Below are positions 1-9,284 of a stretch of 37,699 nt of DNA, in pieces; position 1 is the first letter of the stretch; the number at the start of each line of letters is the position of its first letter. A program made the position numbers and the translations under genes. Under the pieces are notes generated by a model. That model was not told the DNA's origin, ran no database searches, and worked only from the letters and a program-made list of their open reading frames with translations. Source of the stretch: an uncultured Aquimarina sp. (GTDB lineage Bacteria > Bacteroidota > Bacteroidia > Flavobacteriales > Flavobacteriaceae); NCBI GenBank assembly GCA_947493495.1, contig CANLRN010000043.1:1-37699 (forward strand). Reading direction: 5' to 3'.

Positions 1-80
1 GAAAGGTTATAATCAAAATATTTTAACCTATGAATTTTGAAATTATTTTTCAAAAACACAAAATTCTGGATAAACTCTAT

Positions 81-110
81 AAAACAGCTATATCATATAG
101 CTGTTTTTTT
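81..110. terminator. Bidirectional rho-independent terminator
   Basis: A perfect 12-bp stem (81-92 with 96-107) with a TCA loop is followed on the plus strand by a T run and preceded by an A run, so it can work in both directions. It lies just beyond the stop of the large minus-strand gene that ends at 177, and would also stop a plus-strand gene entering from the left of the window. The remaining bases of 1-176 show no gene. Confidence 0.75.
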
Positions 111-176
111 TATTAAGGCTCTTTTCTAGTTTAATTCTAATATCATTTCTATTATAAGCTTAAAAAAAATGAATTA

Positions 177-3100
177 TTAGCTTTTAATCAACTTTAAGAC
201 TTCTTTATCTTCAACTCTTAAAAGATATAACCCTTTTGATAAAATTGAAGTATCAATACTTTCTTTAAAAGTTCCTTCTGTAACCATCTTTCCTAAAACA
301 TTATATATTTTATAAGACTTTCCTTTTAAGTTTTTACTAAATCTCAATATGTTGTTAACTGGGTTGGGAAAAATAGTTGATACATTATTTTCTACATCAG
401 GAGTAGATAATACATCTTCTTCGTTTAAACGTAAAAACTCGGTATGAATAGTGTTTACAGGATTAGCTCCTTCCCAATTTAACTTTATCGCTGCTTCTCC
501 AGTAGTGTGCGCATATTCTATTACAATTTTATATAATTGACCTTGAGTTAAAGTTATTGATTCTGTTAAATCTGTTCCACTCATAATGATCGCATCATTA
601 AGCCAAACTGTAGCGGTGCCATTCTTCTTATCTAAAGAAAGTGTGTATGCTCCGTTTCTCTGACCTATTAACTGTCCTTCCCAACGTACACTAAATCCAT
701 CTTCTGGAATAGAAGCACCAGGGCTTTCCATATCCCAATCAAAAGATATCATTGGGTCTTTTCTTATTATTGGGCTTCCGGTAAAATCATTCGTTGGATA
801 ATAAGAAGCTTTTAATCCTTTATTTTTTTGAAAATCTTCTACAGAAATACCTTTTCCGTGAAATTCATACCAATTAACATTTCCTAAACTATTTCCTCCT
901 TCTGGTCTTGTAAAAACTACAAAAACTTCGTGCGCTCCTCCTGGATTATCTATTGTTGTAGTGAAATAGTCATAATCTTGCCATCCACCAGTAATTGGCA
1001 ATCTTCTTTTGGCAATAATAGGACCATCAGGAGCATCGATATGTACCTCCATCATAGATTCTTTATTCAAAGCTGCCCAACGAATAGTCATATAATTTAT
1101 ACTTTCAAAATTCATTGGGGTATAGCTCAAATAAGAACCATCATTAATAAAACCTACATTTCCGCCGCCGCCCATAAAATCTGAAGTATTCTCTACACTT
1201 GCGTCAGAAATTCCTTGAAAATGTTCTGCTTGTTTCGTCTTAGTTTGTAATACACTAACTGTTCTTCCCCTTAAAGGAACATCCACATCACCCCCAAGGT
1301 CGGTATAATCAGCACTAAAAACATAAAATATATTATCGGGACCGTCTCCGTGAGTCTGTGTTATAAATTCTCCTTCACAATTATCTATAGGACCTGTACC
1401 GTGAGAATGATCGTCGTGACCTATAGATGGTTCTACTACAACATCTAAGCAGTCTATAGATCCATCTACAATGGAACCATCTTCTTCATCAACTACAGAT
1501 ACCTTATAACGGATGGTTTCTTCTTCTTTAAAAAAACCTCCATTCAAAGGGAAATCAATAGAAACTATAGGAACTGTATTACCTACAACGATATTAACCT
1601 GTGCCACTGATGTTAAGCCTTCTTGATCAGAAACCGTTAACGTAGCGATATATTCTCCGTTAGTGTTAAATACGAAATTAGCATTCTCTGTGGATGCATC
1701 TGTTATACCATCTCCATTAAAATCCCAGGCATAGCTAAGCACATCTCCCACATTTGCATCATTAGATTCATTACCAAAGAAGTTTACACTTAATGGAGCT
1801 TGTCCATTATTTATTGACGCAGTAGCAACGGCATTAGGTGCGCTGTTAGTAAGTGATGAATTATATGCTATTTTAATAATTCTGGCATCATCGTTTCCAC
1901 CAGAAAACCCAGTCCCCCACTCTATTACATACAACGCTCCATCTGGACCAAAATGCATATCAATCGGGCGAATCAAATCTTCTTTTACAGGATTTATCTG
2001 CAATAAATTACCATTTTCGTCAAACCGAACTTCTTTTATCCAGTTCCTTGACCACTCCATAATAAATAAAGTATTATCATAATACTCAGGAAATCCTACT
2101 CCAGAAGTATTACTAGCATCATATTTATAATATTCCCCTGCCATTGCTGCTCGTCCACCGTTTCCAAGTTCAGGACGGTCTGGATTCACTTCATAAGGGT
2201 ATGAAATCCAAGCTGGTACTGCATCTGGCAAATTTGTAATTCCAGTATTATTTGGAGAATTATTTACCAAATTATTCGGATCAAAGACTACACCACTAGT
2301 AGTATTAGCAAAATTATAATCTACATATGCCCTATTATCTGCAATCACATATGGCCATCCAAAATTACCTGAAGTAGAAGTTCGATTATATTCATCATAT
2401 CCTCTGGGACCTCTATTTGCATTATTATTTCTGGCATCTGGACCTATATCACCCCAAACAATCTCATTATTGACTGTGTTTACAGCAACTCTAAAAGGGT
2501 TTCTGGTACCCATTATATATATTTCTGGTTTACCTTGGTTAATATCTGTAAATAAATTTCCGGTAGGAATGGTATAAGTACCATTTGATTCTGGATGGAT
2601 TCGAAGTATTTTCCCTCTTAAGTCTTGCGTATTTCCTGATGTACCTTGAGCATCATAAGCGGATCTTCCAGAACGCTCATCAATAGGTGCAAAACCATCT
2701 GATTGAAATGGATTTATGTTATCGCCAACTGTGATATACAAATTGCCATTACCATCAAATTCTAAATCTCCGCCAGAATGACAACACTGTTGTCTTTGTG
2801 TTGGTATTCGTAATAAAATAGTTTCTGAAGCAAGGTTTATTGTTTTATTTATCATTTCGAATCTAGATACTCTATTTTCACTTACATCATTTGGTGAATA
2901 AAATAAATACAACCAATTGTTTGTTTCAAAATCTGGATCCAAAACAATTCCTATAAGTCCATCTTCGCGACCAGCATCTACATTAAGGGTAGCTATTGTA
3001 GTAACTAAATCAGTATCAACATCTTTTAGTTTAATGGCACCTTCACGTTCAATATATACCACACTAAGATCTGGAAGTACTGTGAGTTGCATTGGGTTTA

Positions 3101-3887
3101 CAGGATCATCATCTACCACTTGTACTGTAAATTTTGAATCTACAGTAGGATCAAAATCACCAACTACTTCTCCGGTCGCATATAAAATTCCTCCTAAAAC
3201 ATGAGTAAGAAAATCTGGATTAGAAAAACTTTCTCTTGTATGGCCTAAACCCGTATACCAAGCTCTACCTCCATCATAGGTATGGCACCAAGCAATTGGA
3301 TGATCATACCCCATATCGCCACCATTATATGTACTTTCATCTAAAGTTGCCAATACATGCACATTACCTCTTGGATTGTTTCTAAAATTATACCACTCAT
3401 CAGTACGTTGCCAATATTCTGGTAACGATTCTGTAGACGGATGTAATTTATCAGCTATCTGTATTGTTGCATTCTGTATTGCGGGATGATCCTTAAAATA
3501 CGCACCTACCAATTCTCCATACCACGGCCAAGAGTATTCCGTATCAGAAGCGGCATGAATTCCTACATAACCACCTCCAGCTTGTATATATTTTTCGAAT
3601 TCAGCTTGTTGAGCAGCATTAAGAATATCTCCAGTAGTATGCAAAAATATAACAGCATCATATCGTTGTAGATTTAATAATGTAAACACGGAGGCATTTA
3701 CTGTATCATCTACCTCAAAGTCATTATCGATACCCAATTGTTTTATCGCAGCGATTCCATCAGGAATAGAAGCGTGTGTAAATCCTTCCGTTTTGGAAAA
3801 CACCAATACTCTAAAACTTTGAGCAATGGTTGATGAACCAATTAGTAAGGCCATCAAGATTAGAGTTATTTTTAATTTTATAAACAT
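177..3887 (-). CDS. Secreted multidomain ThuA / PQQ-type sugar dehydrogenase with PKD, CBM6, PA14 and T9SS sorting domain
   Basis: 1236 aa. A signal peptide (hydrophobic residues 5-20, likely cleavage after STIA at 22) precedes a ThuA-like domain (about 25-236; motif GGYVGIHAASD). Next comes a glucose/sorbosone dehydrogenase-type beta-propeller (about 255-675; motifs CCHSGGDLEFDGNGNLYITV and HFGPDGALYVIEWGTG), a PKD domain (about 680-767; SYAWDFNGDG), an uncharacterised beta-rich stretch with a His-rich HDDHSHG patch (768-880), a CBM6-like carbohydrate-binding module (about 882-1010), a PA14 domain (about 1024-1140) and a type A T9SS sorting domain (about 1172-1236; starts FPNPVNN, ends EVLKLIKS). 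The layout predicts export through Sec, then T9SS delivery to the cell surface or medium. Domain families suggest oxidation of a sugar or glycoside with carbohydrate tethering; the substrate is not evident. It is divergent from a DUF1080 lipoprotein, whose family hydrolyses 3-keto-glycosides, so a joint pathway is inferred. No interruption is seen. Confidence 0.9.
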   Translation of the reverse strand: MFIKLKITLILMALLIGSSTIAQSFRVLVFSKTEGFTHASIPDGIAAIKQLGIDNDFEVDDTVNASVFTLLNLQRYDAVIFLHTTGDILNAAQQAEFEKYIQAGGGYVGIHAASDTEYSWPWYGELVGAYFKDHPAIQNATIQIADKLHPSTESLPEYWQRTDEWYNFRNNPRGNVHVLATLDESTYNGGDMGYDHPIAWCHTYDGGRAWYTGLGHTRESFSNPDFLTHVLGGILYATGEVVGDFDPTVDSKFTVQVVDDDPVNPMQLTVLPDLSVVYIEREGAIKLKDVDTDLVTTIATLNVDAGREDGLIGIVLDPDFETNNWLYLFYSPNDVSENRVSRFEMINKTINLASETILLRIPTQRQQCCHSGGDLEFDGNGNLYITVGDNINPFQSDGFAPIDERSGRSAYDAQGTSGNTQDLRGKILRIHPESNGTYTIPTGNLFTDINQGKPEIYIMGTRNPFRVAVNTVNNEIVWGDIGPDARNNNANRGPRGYDEYNRTSTSGNFGWPYVIADNRAYVDYNFANTTSGVVFDPNNLVNNSPNNTGITNLPDAVPAWISYPYEVNPDRPELGNGGRAAMAGEYYKYDASNTSGVGFPEYYDNTLFIMEWSRNWIKEVRFDENGNLLQINPVKEDLIRPIDMHFGPDGALYVIEWGTGFSGGNDDARIIKIAYNSSLTNSAPNAVATASINNGQAPLSVNFFGNESNDANVGDVLSYAWDFNGDGITDASTENANFVFNTNGEYIATLTVSDQEGLTSVAQVNIVVGNTVPIVSIDFPLNGGFFKEEETIRYKVSVVDEEDGSIVDGSIDCLDVVVEPSIGHDDHSHGTGPIDNCEGEFITQTHGDGPDNIFYVFSADYTDLGGDVDVPLRGRTVSVLQTKTKQAEHFQGISDASVENTSDFMGGGGNVGFINDGSYLSYTPMNFESINYMTIRWAALNKESMMEVHIDAPDGPIIAKRRLPITGGWQDYDYFTTTIDNPGGAHEVFVVFTRPEGGNSLGNVNWYEFHGKGISVEDFQKNKGLKASYYPTNDFTGSPIIRKDPMISFDWDMESPGASIPEDGFSVRWEGQLIGQRNGAYTLSLDKKNGTATVWLNDAIIMSGTDLTESITLTQGQLYKIVIEYAHTTGEAAIKLNWEGANPVNTIHTEFLRLNEEDVLSTPDVENNVSTIFPNPVNNILRFSKNLKGKSYKIYNVLGKMVTEGTFKESIDTSILSKGLYLLRVEDKEVLKLIKS

Positions 3888-4110
3888 TTTTAATTGATTA
3901 GCTAAATTTTTCTTTTACTTGTTAGATATTCTTTTACATTCATATCATATGAATACTATTATGATAATCCCTGCTAAAAGATCATAACAATAAGGTCTAT
4001 TTGTAACACAAACTCGTTGAAATTAGCAAGTATTATATTCCGTGTTAGAATACATTACATTTTAAATTATAACGATTTTTTTTCTGAAATATTAGTTATC
4101 TTTAAATCCT

Positions 4111-4911
4111 ATGAAAAATTTTCTAAAAAAGATACTATTATTTGCTATTATAATAACTTTTACCTTCTGTAATTCGAAGAAAAGCACTCCCGAATTAATT
4201 GTTGAAAAAAGAGAAGACTCTCTTATTACTAAGAAAGAGGTAACAGACCCTAAAGAAACCGAAGTCTGGAACCCAGAACCTAAAGCAGTTTCTTTTAATG
4301 ATGCGAATGTACCTTCAGATGCTATCGTACTTTTTAGTGGAAATGATTTAGACCAATGGATCTCTACAAAAGATAGTACAGCAGCGGCGTGGACTATCAA
4401 TCCTGATAAAAGCATGACGGTAAGCCCAGGTACTGGCGATATACAAACTAAGGAAAATTTTGGCAGTGTACAACTGCATTTAGAATGGAGCGCTCCTGAT
4501 ATTGTAGAAGGAAAAGGACAAGGTAGAGGAAATAGCGGTATTTTTTTTCAAAATAGATATGAAGTACAGATTCTGGATAGCTATAAAAATCGTACCTATG
4601 CTAATGGTCAAGCTACAGCAATCTATAAGCAGTATAGTCCATTAGCAAATGCTACAAAAGCTCCTGATCAGTGGCAAACGTATGATATCATTTTTCACGC
4701 TCCAGAATTTGATACTACGGGTAAAAAGAGCAAGTCTGGATATTGTACTGTACTCCACAATGGAGTTTTAGTGCAAGATCATGTAGAGATTCTGGGAACA
4801 ACAGAATATATTGGTCTACCTAAAAATGCCCCACATGGTAAAGGCCCAATCAAATTACAAGATCACAATAATCCAGTACAGTATAGAAATATATGGGTGA
4901 GGGAATTATAG
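4111..4911 (+). CDS. DUF1080 (3-keto-disaccharide hydrolase family) lipoprotein
   Basis: 266 aa. The N-terminus is a lipoprotein signal with the lipidated residue probably Cys20 (FTFC-NS), so the mature protein should be anchored in an outer or inner membrane leaflet facing the periplasm or outside. Residues about 70-266 match the DUF1080/PF06439 jelly-roll family, with the typical opening VLFSGNDLDQW, the core RGNSGIFFQNRYEVQILDSY and the ending GPIKLQDHNNPVQYRNIWVR. Members of this family have been linked to cleavage of 3-keto-glycosides; the specific substrate cannot be read here. It starts 223 bases from the divergent ThuA/sugar-dehydrogenase gene, which supports a shared role in sugar oxidation. 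The 3' end lies only 20 bases from the convergent 299-aa gene of the T6SS cluster. Confidence 0.88.
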   Translation: MKNFLKKILLFAIIITFTFCNSKKSTPELIVEKREDSLITKKEVTDPKETEVWNPEPKAVSFNDANVPSDAIVLFSGNDLDQWISTKDSTAAAWTINPDKSMTVSPGTGDIQTKENFGSVQLHLEWSAPDIVEGKGQGRGNSGIFFQNRYEVQILDSYKNRTYANGQATAIYKQYSPLANATKAPDQWQTYDIIFHAPEFDTTGKKSKSGYCTVLHNGVLVQDHVEILGTTEYIGLPKNAPHGKGPIKLQDHNNPVQYRNIWVREL

Positions 4912-4931
4912 GTTAATAGTTAATATATCAG

Positions 4932-5831
4932 TTATCGAATAACTTCTAATGTATTACTTCCTTTAGGTTTATGTAGGTATAAGGTGTGAAAGATATACGC
5001 TTTCATTTTTTCTTCTCCTTGTTCTATCTCTTGTATCGAAATTAATGCCGATTCTCCTTTGTGTTCTAAACTTTCTAATCCAATAATTCTTCCATTACCA
5101 TAAAAAACCACTTTATAATTCTCTATCGGGAGTACATCTAGATATGCTGTTTCAAAACTAGAAGAATAAGAGGCTACTCTTTTTTTCATATCGTCTTTGG
5201 TGGCATAGATCATCTGAGCGATCTCTGTTTCTTTAGACAGAAATTTACGTTGCCATTCTTTATGATTTCTTTCTTTTATAATTCTATGTATATCTTTATA
5301 ATATGTAAGTACTTCTGTTTCGATACCTTTCTGATCTACAATCAGCTGTGATTCACTCCATCCTGTACTATGATACGGGACTTCTACATCTAAAGTAAAT
5401 GTATCTTCATAGATAGGGATTCCAGTGTTTTTAAAACTACCTCCTTTCTCTCCTGTAGTTGTTGGAGCAATATATTCTGCAACTAAGTCATACTCTAACC
5501 CTTCCCAGGGAACTTGTTTATCTCTTTTAAAAATTATTAGTTCAAACCCAGTATTTTCTTCTAGAGTTGTATACTCTTTATCCTCTATAGTACCTAGAGC
5601 CATTAACTTTATCTTTACTTCTATTGGACCACTTTTTAATATGGTTGGATTTATTGTAATAGCATGATTTGCTTGTTGTACATTTTCATATTGACTATAT
5701 ACTAGGCAATCATTTACATATATCTCGTAATGACATTCTTGTTGATATGCTTCAACATAATATTCTGGTTCACTATTATAGTGTATTACGTTTTTATATA
5801 GATTTTTTATATCATCTAAATACTCCTTCAT
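4932..5831 (-). CDS. Orphan protein at the end of the VgrG/PAAR operon, candidate effector partner or immunity protein
   Basis: 299 aa, not recognised. There is no signal peptide and no membrane segment, so it should be cytoplasmic as made. The composition is acidic and charged with predicted mixed alpha/beta character. The N-terminal half has beta-rich stretches (for example HYEIYVNDCLVYS, about 34-46), a helical charged segment lies near 185-215 (RIIKERNHKEWQRKF), and the C-terminus is again beta-rich (ENYKVVFYGNGRIIGLE). It is the last gene of the minus-strand T6SS-linked operon, 91 bases after the 940-aa putative effector. In T6SS effector islands the gene just after the effector is often its immunity protein; that role is inferred from position only. 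It could equally be a second effector or a structural accessory. Confidence 0.6.
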   Translation of the reverse strand: MKEYLDDIKNLYKNVIHYNSEPEYYVEAYQQECHYEIYVNDCLVYSQYENVQQANHAITINPTILKSGPIEVKIKLMALGTIEDKEYTTLEENTGFELIIFKRDKQVPWEGLEYDLVAEYIAPTTTGEKGGSFKNTGIPIYEDTFTLDVEVPYHSTGWSESQLIVDQKGIETEVLTYYKDIHRIIKERNHKEWQRKFLSKETEIAQMIYATKDDMKKRVASYSSSFETAYLDVLPIENYKVVFYGNGRIIGLESLEHKGESALISIQEIEQGEEKMKAYIFHTLYLHKPKGSNTLEVIR

Positions 5832-5922
5832 TTTTGATTTATTTTATCTTAGTCGTTAGTTATGAAAGCATTACTCAATAATATAACTCCACGTACTATC
5901 TGAATTCAATGGTACAAAAAAA

Positions 5923-8745
5923 TTATGTATAGCTATCAAGTGTTCTTTCAGGTCTAGGGTCAAATAGTTTATCTTTGGTTTTAAACACATCGAATAGATG
6001 AATTTTTAGAAAACTTCCTGATATTCCTTTATACAATTGTAATTCTTTATCTTTAGCTTCTTTTTTTATCAGTTTTACACCCACAGTATTTGCCTGTACT
6101 TTATACGAATATTTTAATTTTATTTCATCTAGAAATACTATAAAGTCTAAGTACGGTCCCTTATCATCTATTCCAAATTTTAAAGTAACCCCTACTCCTG
6201 CTCCAATTATTCCATCTATCTCTGCTCTGGCATGCACAGGTATAATATTAAGTATAACACGACTGGTAGAAACTACACCAGAAGCAATTGCTTTAACACC
6301 TATTCTACCACCTATTGCAACTAGATCTCCATCTTTTAGATCACGATTTCCGCCCGTTTTTTGATGTTTTGCATTATCATTAAGCGTAAACTTTTTGGTT
6401 AATGTATTATAACTAATATTGTAATCATAAGTTATTTTTCCTCCTAGTTGCAATAGAAGTCTCAATTCTTTAAGTATACGAGAATTTCTAAGAAGTTTGT
6501 CTGGAATAAATGGGTAATTAGCATAAATCTCTATAAATGGACTCGCTTTTATTGTAAAATCAATAATAGTTCCAATTTTACCAAATTCTGGGTATTGTTG
6601 TTCTCTTCGAATTCCAAAATTAGCACTTATTCTAGGCGTTAGAATCGTAGCACTGTTTGCTTTCTTAAAATTATTTATAGCCTTTTTTGCTTGTTTAATT
6701 TTTTTTAGTGTTTTGGCAACTTTACCAAGTTTTCCAGCCCCTCCTGTAAGAAGTATCATTAATACATCGATAGCTAAGGAAAACATAACCATCTGATATA
6801 TTATATAATGCAATTGAATTCTAAAAGGATCAATTTTTGCATAGTTTATAATTTTAGAATTATCATATTTTGCATGAAAACCAAATGCTACATCTCTTAA
6901 ACTTACATAATCATATCCTTTTAATTTATATTGTATTTTATTCCATTTCTTTTTCAAGGCAGGAGTATTTATATGATCTATAATAAAATCTTCTACAAAA
7001 GGTCTAAGTTTATCATTTACCCATAACGCTGTTTTTATAATATAAGACATATAATCAGGATGCCCTTTAACTAATGCTACTTCTTCATTTTTATAGTACA
7101 ATATCGTATCTGGATCATAATTTAAGTGTACAGCCCACTCTATATCTGGATATATCATAAATTTTGGCGTACGTACATATCGACAACTATTAATAGATAT
7201 ATCTATAGGAACAGGATCAATCTGGAATGTTAGATATGCAAACAAAAAAGTATGCGGACTAGCAGCTCGATAGGGATATCCTGCTTTAAATTTTAACTGA
7301 GTATCTGTTTTATCAACTTCTGAAAAAGCAAATATGGGAGAAAACATATTTTTATGTGTTGTAATACTCTTATTCTTATTTGCATCCTGAGTATTAAAGA
7401 CATGGTTATCAGGATGAAATATATCGTTGCTAAATTTATCGTTTTCACAGTGTTTTACATCAAGACCACCAACATCAATCGTGATCTCTTTTCTGTTTTC
7501 ATCATTTCCTGCTACGAATTGATAGAAAGGGGTTTTATTATCTTCTTGTAATGATCCATCAGCACCTTCTTTTAGTAAGATAAATTGAGTGTCCTCATAT
7601 GTCAATTTTATCTCTGTGTATTTACATAACTCAAAAGATTGACTTACTAAGGGAGGTTGTTTAATTTTTACTACCTGTGCTACATATTGGGGTTCATGAA
7701 CATCAAAACTAAAACTACCTTTATAATTCACTCTAAAAGTCACTTTTCTCTCTAATGGTTGTATTGTTTTTCCATATTTTCTTTTAGGATGTAATACCAA
7801 TAATAGAGTATAAATTTTTATGGAATCTTCATTGTTTTTTCCTTCTTTATGTCCACTCTGATCAGCCCATCTCAGGTCGACTAATAGGTCTTCTAAAATA
7901 TTAATATTATATCGAGATGATGGGTTTTTAGAATTATAAAGTGATCGCAAACTAATAGTCTCTCTAGATGAGCCCATCTTTTTATTCTTATCATACACAT
8001 CTACAGTAGCATAATCATACTGCTCAGAAATGTTATGTAATCCCAGATGGAGTTGTAAATAATCTCCGTAAATAAGTGTTTGTTCTACCTCTTCTGTATC
8101 TTCTTGTGTATAGGCCCCAAACTCATTAATTATTTCTTGCAATACTGATTCTGTACCTACTTTTTTTTCTACATAGAAAAAAAATATCTGTGGTTCTCCT
8201 ACAGCTATGATAAAAGCACCTTGACTATTATGCTCTGGCCTATAATTTATACCTTCTACCCAAAAACCTACTCCCGCTTTATGTTGAAAATTTAAACTAC
8301 CCCTATTTTCTGTAAAGACAGTATAGTTCTTACCTACGAACCCTGTATCCTCTGCTGTATATTTTGGACCATGTTTATACGGACTGTTTTTATTAAGTTC
8401 ATTGAGCAATTCGTGGAGTGGATCTCTTTCCTCTTGTTCAATTACAACCCCTCTTTCATCTATATATTCCCACTCCCACCATTTTGATGTTTTAAATTGA
8501 TAGTCAGCTTGTGCCACCCAATATACATTACGTTCTGTAGCTTCCGTATTGGTAGCGTAATTTACTTTCAAACGAAATACAGCTTTTTTATTATGCTTTA
8601 CAATAAAAAACTTATATCCATCATGAATTCTTTCTATAACAGTACTTTCGCTTCTTGATTTATCTACCACAATTTCTTTCTGATAGCGCCCATTGCTCCT
8701 TAGTAATTCTCCCAAATTTATATTAGTAAGTTTAAAATCACTCAT
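5923..8745 (-). CDS. Large orphan protein downstream of a PAAR-like gene, candidate T6SS effector
   Basis: 940 aa; no family recognised. There is no Sec signal. The first ~560 residues are a beta-rich mosaic with many aromatic and charged residues. A helical segment follows (about 575-640). A single strongly hydrophobic stretch at about 652-668 (MVMFSLAIDVLMILLTGG) runs into a Gly/Lys-rich helix (AGKLGKVAKTLKKIKQAKKA), a layout seen in cargo proteins of contractile secretion systems. Residues about 700-930 are amphipathic beta strands rich in Gly, Tyr and Ile (for example KITYDYNISYNTLTKKF, EIDGIIGAGVGVTLKFGID). It starts 18 bases after a DUF4280 PAAR-like gene and is followed by a 299-aa orphan. 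Position suggests delivery by the VgrG/PAAR spike. A membrane-inserting or pore-forming activity is one reading of the hydrophobic segment; no catalytic motif was found. Confidence 0.65.
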   Translation of the reverse strand: MSDFKLTNINLGELLRSNGRYQKEIVVDKSRSESTVIERIHDGYKFFIVKHNKKAVFRLKVNYATNTEATERNVYWVAQADYQFKTSKWWEWEYIDERGVVIEQEERDPLHELLNELNKNSPYKHGPKYTAEDTGFVGKNYTVFTENRGSLNFQHKAGVGFWVEGINYRPEHNSQGAFIIAVGEPQIFFFYVEKKVGTESVLQEIINEFGAYTQEDTEEVEQTLIYGDYLQLHLGLHNISEQYDYATVDVYDKNKKMGSSRETISLRSLYNSKNPSSRYNINILEDLLVDLRWADQSGHKEGKNNEDSIKIYTLLLVLHPKRKYGKTIQPLERKVTFRVNYKGSFSFDVHEPQYVAQVVKIKQPPLVSQSFELCKYTEIKLTYEDTQFILLKEGADGSLQEDNKTPFYQFVAGNDENRKEITIDVGGLDVKHCENDKFSNDIFHPDNHVFNTQDANKNKSITTHKNMFSPIFAFSEVDKTDTQLKFKAGYPYRAASPHTFLFAYLTFQIDPVPIDISINSCRYVRTPKFMIYPDIEWAVHLNYDPDTILYYKNEEVALVKGHPDYMSYIIKTALWVNDKLRPFVEDFIIDHINTPALKKKWNKIQYKLKGYDYVSLRDVAFGFHAKYDNSKIINYAKIDPFRIQLHYIIYQMVMFSLAIDVLMILLTGGAGKLGKVAKTLKKIKQAKKAINNFKKANSATILTPRISANFGIRREQQYPEFGKIGTIIDFTIKASPFIEIYANYPFIPDKLLRNSRILKELRLLLQLGGKITYDYNISYNTLTKKFTLNDNAKHQKTGGNRDLKDGDLVAIGGRIGVKAIASGVVSTSRVILNIIPVHARAEIDGIIGAGVGVTLKFGIDDKGPYLDFIVFLDEIKLKYSYKVQANTVGVKLIKKEAKDKELQLYKGISGSFLKIHLFDVFKTKDKLFDPRPERTLDSYT

Positions 8746-8763
8746 TGTATATATCCTTTAATT

Positions 8764-9240
8764 TCAGACTCTTTGTATATATGCTTTAATTTTTGATTCT
8801 CTGTATGGTTCTTCCTTAGGTTTAGCTAATGGATTTAGTTGACTATGGGTTTCTTCATCAGTCTGATCGACCAGTCCTTTTGTTGGAGTTGCCGTTTGCC
8901 CATGAAATGTTATCTCTACACAAGGAGTTCCTGCAATGGCACATACTGCTTTACTTTTTTCTGTGAGAATTTGCCCTTGATTACTTAATGTTACTTTTTC
9001 ATAAAAATCTTTCCATTCTACAATACTAGGTGTACAAGAACTAGATTGTAGCTTACAGTTACCAAAATTACCTGCTTCAAACGGAACTCCTATATCCATT
9101 GTCGTTGCAATCATTTTAGTACTTCCTTCTATTTCATTTACATACTCTTTATGAGTACTTATTACCTTAAGCGAATCAGAAGTACTTCCGTGTTTACACG
9201 CACAACTCGCTCCCTGACATACAATTGCTATATCACTCAT
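8764..9240 (-). CDS. DUF4280 PAAR-like spike-tip protein
   Basis: 158 aa. It matches the DUF4280 (PF14107) PAAR-like family, whose members cap the VgrG spike or carry effectors in contractile injection systems. Features visible are the N-terminal MSDIAIVCQGASCACKHG with Cys8, Cys13 and Cys15, further Cys residues in the GNFGNCKLQSSSCTPS stretch, and the KAVCAIAGTPCVEITFHGQT block typical of the family's end. The protein ends shortly after the domain (tail rich in Glu and Lys), so the toxin is not fused but is likely the separate 940-aa protein encoded immediately after it. It lies in the operon that begins with vgrG. Small secreted spike proteins need no signal peptide, and none is present. 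Confidence 0.85.
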   Translation of the reverse strand: MSDIAIVCQGASCACKHGSTSDSLKVISTHKEYVNEIEGSTKMIATTMDIGVPFEAGNFGNCKLQSSSCTPSIVEWKDFYEKVTLSNQGQILTEKSKAVCAIAGTPCVEITFHGQTATPTKGLVDQTDEETHSQLNPLAKPKEEPYRESKIKAYIQRV

Positions 9241-9284
9241 TATTTATTATTTTTATAAAAAGGTTAAATCCAGTTTATAGTAAT

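Noticed and set aside
2917..3204. Open frames on the plus strand inside the large sugar-dehydrogenase gene
   Set aside because: They are antisense to a well-supported gene and have no recognisable domain or start context.
3996..4104. TAnnTTTG-like boxes (TCTATTTG, TATCTTTA) upstream of the DUF1080 gene
   Set aside because: Each is one base off, the second would leave almost no leader, and neither has a spaced TTG element.
4930..4944. Short AGTTAT-CGA-ATAACT hairpin at the end of the 299-aa gene as terminator
   Set aside because: The stem is only 6 bp, AT-rich, overlaps the coding end and has no T run.
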